This document shows positions 43,635 to 47,616 of a DNA stretch of 47,616 nt, piece after piece. A program made the position numbers and the translations under genes. Position 1 is the first letter of the stretch. The number at the start of each line of letters is the position of its first letter. This DNA comes from Nitrospira sp. (GTDB taxonomy: Bacteria > Nitrospirota > Nitrospiria > Nitrospirales > Nitrospiraceae), in NCBI GenBank assembly GCA_023248215.1, contig JAHFEW010000025.1, forward strand, positions 2,490-50,105, written 5' to 3'. The notes beneath the pieces were generated by a model. That model searched no databases and had not been told where the DNA came from. It was given only the letters and a program-made list of their open reading frames with translations.

Positions 43635-44021
43635 ATGATACCGTCCAATCTCCGTTACCACGAAGAACACGAATGGGCCCGCGTCGAAGGCGCGCAGGCG
43701 ACGATCGGCATCAGTCATTTCGCCCAGGATGCATTGGGCGACATCGTTTTCATCGACCTCCCAAAGGTGGGTGCCAAAGTCACGGCCGGCCAGCAAATCG
43801 GCGAAGTGGAATCGACCAAGACCACCTCCACCATCTATACCCCTGTCAGCGGTACCATCGCGAAGATCAATGCCGATCTCAAGGATCATCCCGAGGTCGT
43901 CAATTCCGATCCCTATGGCAAAGGCTGGATGGCCGTGATCGACCTCAGCACTCCAGCTGAAGTGGAGCAGCTCATGACGGCCGCCCAGTACGAAGCGTTT
44001 TTGAGCAAACAGAAGCACTAG
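43635..44021 (+). CDS. gcvH: Glycine cleavage system H protein
   Basis: The 128-residue GcvH carries aminomethyl groups on a lipoyl arm in the glycine cleavage or reverse (glycine synthase) reaction. Lys62 in EVESTKTTSTIYTP is the lipoyl lysine; the segment differs from the more usual ESVKAVSDLYSP. HEWARVEGAQATIGISHFAQDALGDIV and DPYGKGWM complete the fold. AGAGGAG precedes the ATG. It is followed by an lpd gene 90 bases on. The P and T proteins are not in the window. No glycine riboswitch is seen in the 205 bases upstream. Confidence 0.95.
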   Translation: MIPSNLRYHEEHEWARVEGAQATIGISHFAQDALGDIVFIDLPKVGAKVTAGQQIGEVESTKTTSTIYTPVSGTIAKINADLKDHPEVVNSDPYGKGWMAVIDLSTPAEVEQLMTAAQYEAFLSKQKH

Positions 44022-44040
44022 CACCGAACATCATGGCACC

Positions 44041-44084
44041 ATTGAATCATCTGACCATGGCCTCCGCACAACAGATGATTCAAT
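44041..44084. terminator. 13-bp inverted repeat between gcvH and lpd
   Basis: ATTGAATCATCTG (44041-44053) and CAGATGATTCAAT (44072-44084) are perfect complements with an 18-base loop. No T run follows and the stem is AT-rich, so it could be an RNA processing hairpin or an operator rather than a terminator. It separates gcvH from lpd. Confidence 0.5.
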
Positions 44085-44111
44085 CGGCAATGGTTCATTG
44101 AATCAATTCTC

Positions 44112-45533
44112 ATGTCGAAACACCTCGCAATTCTTGGCGCCGGTCCCGGCGGGTACGTCGCGGCGATTCGAGCGGCCCAGCTGGGAGCACGTGTCACCGT
44201 GATCGAAAATCAGGCGCTCGGCGGCGTCTGCCTGAATTGGGGCTGTATCCCAAGCAAGGCGCTGCTCTCAGTCGTGGAACTTGGCGACAAAGCCAAGAAG
44301 GCCAAGGACCTTGGTATCCAGCTCAGTGGCCCCATCACCTATGATGCCGCGGTCATGGTCGCCCGGAAAAACAAAGTGGTGTCCACGCTGGTCAAGGGCA
44401 TCGCCACCCTTTTTAAAACCTGGAACATTGTGCATGTGGAAGGCACGGGCGAGTTGCTCGATGCCCATACCATCCGAGTCACCAAGACAGACGGCACCGA
44501 AACCCAGGTTGTGGCCGATGGCCTGATCATCGCGACCGGGTCTTCCTGGCCGAACCTTCCCCTCTTTCCCATCGACGGGACTCAAATCATCACCAGCAAG
44601 CAGGCGCTGGACCTCGAGCGAATCCCGGCAAGCCTCCTGATTGTCGGCGGAGGAGTGGAGGGTTGTGAGTTTGCCTCCCTCTATAGCGGGCTTGGTACGC
44701 AGGTGACTATGGTCGAACTGCTGCCGCGCCTGCTGCCATTGGAGGATGAAGAGATCAGTCAGATGATGGAGCGTGAACTAAAGAAGCGAGGTGTGGATAT
44801 CCGCACCGGTGTAACGGTTGATAATATTGCTCGACAGCCTGACGTGGTCACCGCCCATCTACGCGACGGCCTGTCATTCAACGTGGAGCAGGTATTGGTG
44901 TCCGTGGGACGGGGGTTCAATTCACGCGGTATCGGATTGGAAAAAGCCGGCGTGGAAGTCGGCTCCCGCGGCGAAATTCTGGTGGATGATCGGATGGAAA
45001 CGAACGTGCCCGGTGTCTATGCGATCGGGGATGTGGTCGGCAAGGCCATGTTGGCGCATGTTGCGTCGACGCAAGGGAAGGTGGCGGCCGAAAACTTGCT
45101 CGGCCATCCTCGCACGATCAACTACGATGTCATCCCGACCGGCATCTTTACGTTACCTGAAATCGGACGGGTTGGACTGACGGAACAACAGGCCCGTGAC
45201 CGTTGTCTCGCAGCCGGGAAAGATCCACAACAGGCGCTCAAGATCGGACGCTTTCGGTACGGTGCGTTGGGCAAAGCCCAGGCGACAGGAGATATTCAAG
45301 GATTGGTGAAAGTGATTGCCGAGGCAGATACCGATCGGATTCTCGGCACCCATATCCTGGGGGCCCATGCGACTGATCTCATCCATGAAGCAGCCTTGGC
45401 GATGCATCTGGGGGCCACCGTCTCACGCGTGGCCGACATGATTCACGCGCATCCGACGTTCGCCGAAGGCTTTATGGAAGCCATGGAAGATGTCCATGGG
45501 CACGCGATCCACCTCGCACGGAAGACGTCTTAG
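44112..45533 (+). CDS. lpdA: Dihydrolipoamide dehydrogenase
   Basis: The 473-residue flavoprotein reoxidises dihydrolipoyl groups with NAD. The redox disulfide is Cys40/Cys45 in GGVCLNWGCIPSKA. FAD binding is at LAILGAGPGGYVAAI and the NAD domain at LLIVGGGVEGCEFASLY. The catalytic His and Glu pair lies in HAHPTFAEGFMEAM near the end. Its partner here is most likely the GcvH just upstream, though it may also serve 2-oxoacid dehydrogenases encoded elsewhere. There is no clear ribosome binding site. The comEA-like gene starts one base after its stop codon. Confidence 0.95.
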   Translation: MSKHLAILGAGPGGYVAAIRAAQLGARVTVIENQALGGVCLNWGCIPSKALLSVVELGDKAKKAKDLGIQLSGPITYDAAVMVARKNKVVSTLVKGIATLFKTWNIVHVEGTGELLDAHTIRVTKTDGTETQVVADGLIIATGSSWPNLPLFPIDGTQIITSKQALDLERIPASLLIVGGGVEGCEFASLYSGLGTQVTMVELLPRLLPLEDEEISQMMERELKKRGVDIRTGVTVDNIARQPDVVTAHLRDGLSFNVEQVLVSVGRGFNSRGIGLEKAGVEVGSRGEILVDDRMETNVPGVYAIGDVVGKAMLAHVASTQGKVAAENLLGHPRTINYDVIPTGIFTLPEIGRVGLTEQQARDRCLAAGKDPQQALKIGRFRYGALGKAQATGDIQGLVKVIAEADTDRILGTHILGAHATDLIHEAALAMHLGATVSRVADMIHAHPTFAEGFMEAMEDVHGHAIHLARKTS

Positions 45534-45534
45534 T

Positions 45535-46065
45535 ATGGTGCGATCGCTGCTCATCAAGCTCGCGATGTTGGCGGTCACCTTGGGATCCTTGGTGTGGATC
45601 GGCTCCGTAACCCCTGTACGGCAGGTGACGCCGCATCACGTTCAGCCGGCGGCGGCCGCTCCGATTGCCACCGCCTCGCGACCACAGACGAAGGTTCCGT
45701 CAAAGCTGAATCTTCCGGCTGACGCATTGAGCGTAGCGCCTGAGGTCTCAGGCCCTCACGCAGCTCCGCCGTTAGACGCGCCCGAGTCTCCTGCACCGTC
45801 CGGTAACTCGCACGCGGCGACTCCTGACCCGTCACGCCAAGTCGATCTTAATCGCGCAACCGCGTCCGATCTGGAAGCGTTGCCGGGCATCGGTCCCAAG
45901 CTGGCGCAACGGGTGATCGAGCATCGTGCATCGCACGGTCCCTTTACTAAAGTCGAAGACCTTCGTCAGGTGAAAGGCATCGGCCACAAGAAGTTTGACC
46001 GTCTCCGGCCCCACGTCCTGGTGACTAACACTAGATCCCCCTCTCGACATAAAGGCACCCTGTGA
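45535..46065 (+). CDS. ComEA-type helix-hairpin-helix protein
   Basis: The 176-residue protein has an N-terminal transmembrane or signal segment (residues 5-24), a proline/alanine-rich linker of about 75 residues, and a C-terminal double helix-hairpin-helix domain. That domain contains [29 protein letters not shown] and then [17 protein letters not shown]. This is the layout of ComEA, the DNA receptor that feeds ComEC. I chose the ATG at 45535, one base after the lpd stop codon; a longer frame would run into lpd. It overlaps tyrS by four bases. Some proteins of this shape serve other purposes, so competence is inference. Confidence 0.85.
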   Translation: MVRSLLIKLAMLAVTLGSLVWIGSVTPVRQVTPHHVQPAAAAPIATASRPQTKVPSKLNLPADALSVAPEVSGPHAAPPLDAPESPAPSGNSHAATPDPSRQVDLNRATASDLEALPGIGPKLAQRVIEHRASHGPFTKVEDLRQVKGIGHKKFDRLRPHVLVTNTRSPSRHKGTL

Positions 46066-47279
46066 CACCTGTATCCCAGCAACTCGACCTGATACTTCGA
46101 GGGATTGTTGAAGTCATCCAGCCTGCCGAGCTGGAATCGAAGCTGGCTCGTTCGATCAAGGAGCGACGTCCGCTCCGCATCAAAGCGGGGTTTGATCCTA
46201 CGGCGCCGGACCTCCACCTTGGCCATACGGTCCTGATTCACAAGCTCAAGCACTTTCAAGACCTCGGGCATCAGGTGATCTTTCTCATCGGCGACTTTAC
46301 CGGCATGATCGGCGACCCCACCGGCCAGTCGGAGACACGTGTGGCGCTCTCGAAGGAAAAAGTCCTGGAGAATGCGAAGACCTACGAGCGCCAGATCTTT
46401 AAGATATTGGATCCTAAAAAGACGCAGGTGGAATTCAACAGCCGCTGGATGAGCGCGATGACAGCCGACGCGCTCATCGAACTGAGCGCCCACTATACGG
46501 TGGCGCGCATGCTGGAACGAGAAGACTTTCACAAGCGTTACACGGAGGAGAAACCGATCAGCATTCATGAGTTCATGTATCCCTTGATCCAAGGGTATGA
46601 CTCCGTCGCGCTCAAGGCCGACGTGGAGCTGGGCGGCACGGACCAGAAGTTCAATCTCCTGATGGGGCGCGACCTACAGCGGGACTATGGGCAGGAGGCG
46701 CAGGTGGTCATTACCATGCCGCTCCTGGAGGGAACCGACGGCGTACGCAAGATGAGCAAGAGCCTCGGCAATTACATTGCGCTTGAAGACAAGCCGGCCG
46801 ACATGTTCGGCAAGCTCATGTCCGTCAGCGACGCGCTCATGCATCGGTACTATGAGTTACTGACGACCGAAGATCTGGCACATGTGAAAGCTGCCCATCC
46901 GATGGATGCCAAGCAGTCGCTGGCTGAGCAGATTGTGGCGCGTTACCACGGGGTCAATGCCGGGCGCGAGGCCAGGGGTCTGTTTCAGCAGAAGTTTCAG
47001 GCGCGGGAGTTTCCGGAACAGCCCGATGCCCATGTGGCCCTTACGCCGTCCGACGTGAAGGATGCCGCCGCCCCATCGATCGGCTTGGTCGATTTGATTG
47101 CGAAGACCGGCTTGGTGCCGAGCAAGAGCGAAGCCCGGCGGTTGATCGTACAGGGTGGAGTGGAAATCGATGAGCAGAAATTGACCGATGCGAATGCCAG
47201 CATCACATTGACAGCCGGCAAGCCGCTCCGTCTGCGTGTCGGCCGCCGTAAGTTCGCCGTGGCGGAATACAAGGCCTAG
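46062..47279 (+). CDS. tyrS: Tyrosyl-tRNA synthetase
   Basis: The 405-residue class I synthetase charges tRNA-Tyr. The HIGH-type motif reads HLGH at residues 52-55 in [12 protein letters not shown], and the second signature is [10 protein letters not shown], the form of the TyrZ subgroup rather than the KFGKT of E. coli TyrS. The C-terminus has an S4 RNA-binding domain ([20 protein letters not shown]). It starts with GTG, overlapping the comEA-like stop as GTGA, which supports translational coupling. No T-box leader is present. It appears complete. Confidence 0.96.
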   Translation: MTPVSQQLDLILRGIVEVIQPAELESKLARSIKERRPLRIKAGFDPTAPDLHLGHTVLIHKLKHFQDLGHQVIFLIGDFTGMIGDPTGQSETRVALSKEKVLENAKTYERQIFKILDPKKTQVEFNSRWMSAMTADALIELSAHYTVARMLEREDFHKRYTEEKPISIHEFMYPLIQGYDSVALKADVELGGTDQKFNLLMGRDLQRDYGQEAQVVITMPLLEGTDGVRKMSKSLGNYIALEDKPADMFGKLMSVSDALMHRYYELLTTEDLAHVKAAHPMDAKQSLAEQIVARYHGVNAGREARGLFQQKFQAREFPEQPDAHVALTPSDVKDAAAPSIGLVDLIAKTGLVPSKSEARRLIVQGGVEIDEQKLTDANASITLTAGKPLRLRVGRRKFAVAEYKA

Positions 47280-47469
47280 CCCGCATTATTCACGAAGGCT
47301 TCTACTGCATCCGCCGATACGCCGCTACGACAAGCCTGACGGCCGGCGGGCTCGCCGCTTGGTCAGTCAACATCCTGGTCAAGGATGCCTCCCTCCCTCG
47401 CGGCTCCGCGCGCCCGTCTCGCGTGGCGTCTCGACGGTTTCGTCACGAACCCTCGTGAATAACGTGGGC
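47279..47469. repeat. 191-bp element with terminal inverted repeats
   Basis: GCCCGCATTATTCACGAAGG (47279-47298) and CCCTCGTGAATAACGTGGGC (47450-47469) are inverted copies matching at 17 of 20 positions. The right end also holds a perfect local palindrome, TCACGA-ACCC-TCGTGA (47443-47458). There is no coding sequence inside. It fills most of the gap between tyrS and tRNA-Gly and may be a small non-autonomous mobile element; I recall similar ends in Nitrospira genomes but cannot check. Confidence 0.6.
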
Positions 47470-47541
47470 TACCTGGTTCCAGTCTGTTACCTTGACTTAG
47501 CACCGACGCCAGCGTAGGATTCGGTTCCTCTGTACTGAGGG

Positions 47542-47616
47542 GCGGGCGTAGCTCAGTGGTAGAGTCCTTGCTTCCCAAGCAAGTTGTCGTGGGTTCAAAT
47601 CCCATCGCCCGCTCCA
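47542..47616 (+). tRNA. tRNA-Gly (anticodon CCC)
   Basis: The acceptor GCGGGCG pairs fully with CGCCCGC. The anticodon arm is CTTGC-TTCCCAA-GCAAG, giving anticodon CCC for glycine GGG codons. The T arm is GTGGG-TTCAAAT-CCCAT (closing G-T). The discriminator is T and CCA is encoded at 47614-47616, the last bases of the window. Confidence 0.96.

Noticed and set aside
1-47616. CRISPR array or rRNA operon
   Set aside because: No regularly spaced direct repeats of 24-40 bases and no conserved rRNA stretches were seen on either strand.

Overview
The window looks like ordinary chromosome of a GC-rich Gram-negative-type bacterium, most likely Nitrospira or a close relative in the Nitrospirota. This placement is inference. 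It rests on the combination of a CcsA/HemX-type protein next to hemA, a CobA-HemD fusion, a free-standing CcmI/CycH-type Ig-like domain, paired bifunctional-nuclease genes, and two kinds of palindromic intergenic element that I associate from memory with Nitrospira genomes. No database search was possible. There is no rRNA, CRISPR array, prophage, insertion-sequence transposase or obvious genomic island.

Layout. (1) 1-7.7 kb is a patchwork of short one- or two-gene units: PhzF-like protein, zinc alcohol dehydrogenase, CBS-pair protein followed by a 173-bp palindromic element, a ferredoxin-moaB pair, a GGCT-like protein, a small membrane protein, a Rieske ferredoxin, an HNH nuclease, a CcmI-like domain protein, a SirC-like protein and an MTH1187-type thiamine-binding protein. 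(2) 7.7-18.3 kb is read leftward and is mostly translation and arginine genes: Fe-trafficking-like protein, two DUF151 nucleases, rplM-rpsI with a strong terminator, argC-argJ, rpsB-tsf-pyrH-frr, alr and a DUF4403 lipoprotein. (3) 18.4-20.8 kb holds tRNA-Leu(CAA), a secreted glycine-rich protein with a near-consensus promoter and a clear terminator, a TusA-like protein and a divergent RsmI-like methyltransferase.

(4) 20.8-30.1 kb is a rightward tetrapyrrole operon: ccsA-like, hemA, hemC, cobA-hemD fusion, CBS-pair gene, hemB, ribF, tilS, hpt. It takes glutamyl-tRNA to uroporphyrinogen III and precorrin-2, next to a membrane protein of the cytochrome c/heme-handling family. (5) 30.1-37 kb continues with ftsH, folP, glmM and comEC. 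(6) 37.2-41.3 kb has a small ribbon-helix-helix protein, a family-4 glycosyltransferase, a DegT-type aminotransferase and mtnA. (7) 41.4-47.6 kb has ndk, a TPR/glycosidase-like lipoprotein, gcvH-lpd, comEA, tyrS, a 191-bp element with terminal inverted repeats, and tRNA-Gly(CCC), which ends at the window edge.

Most genes are housekeeping. The points I rate most worth a second look are the two palindromic elements, the free-standing CcmI-type domain, the hybrid metal site of HemB (C120/D122/C130), the RsmI-like protein with altered signature motifs, the zinc-ribbon version of an Fe-trafficking protein, the TusA-like protein without the second proline of CPxP, and the TPR plus glycosidase-like lipoprotein that seems to start at TTG. 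I did not find a clearly new multi-gene system.
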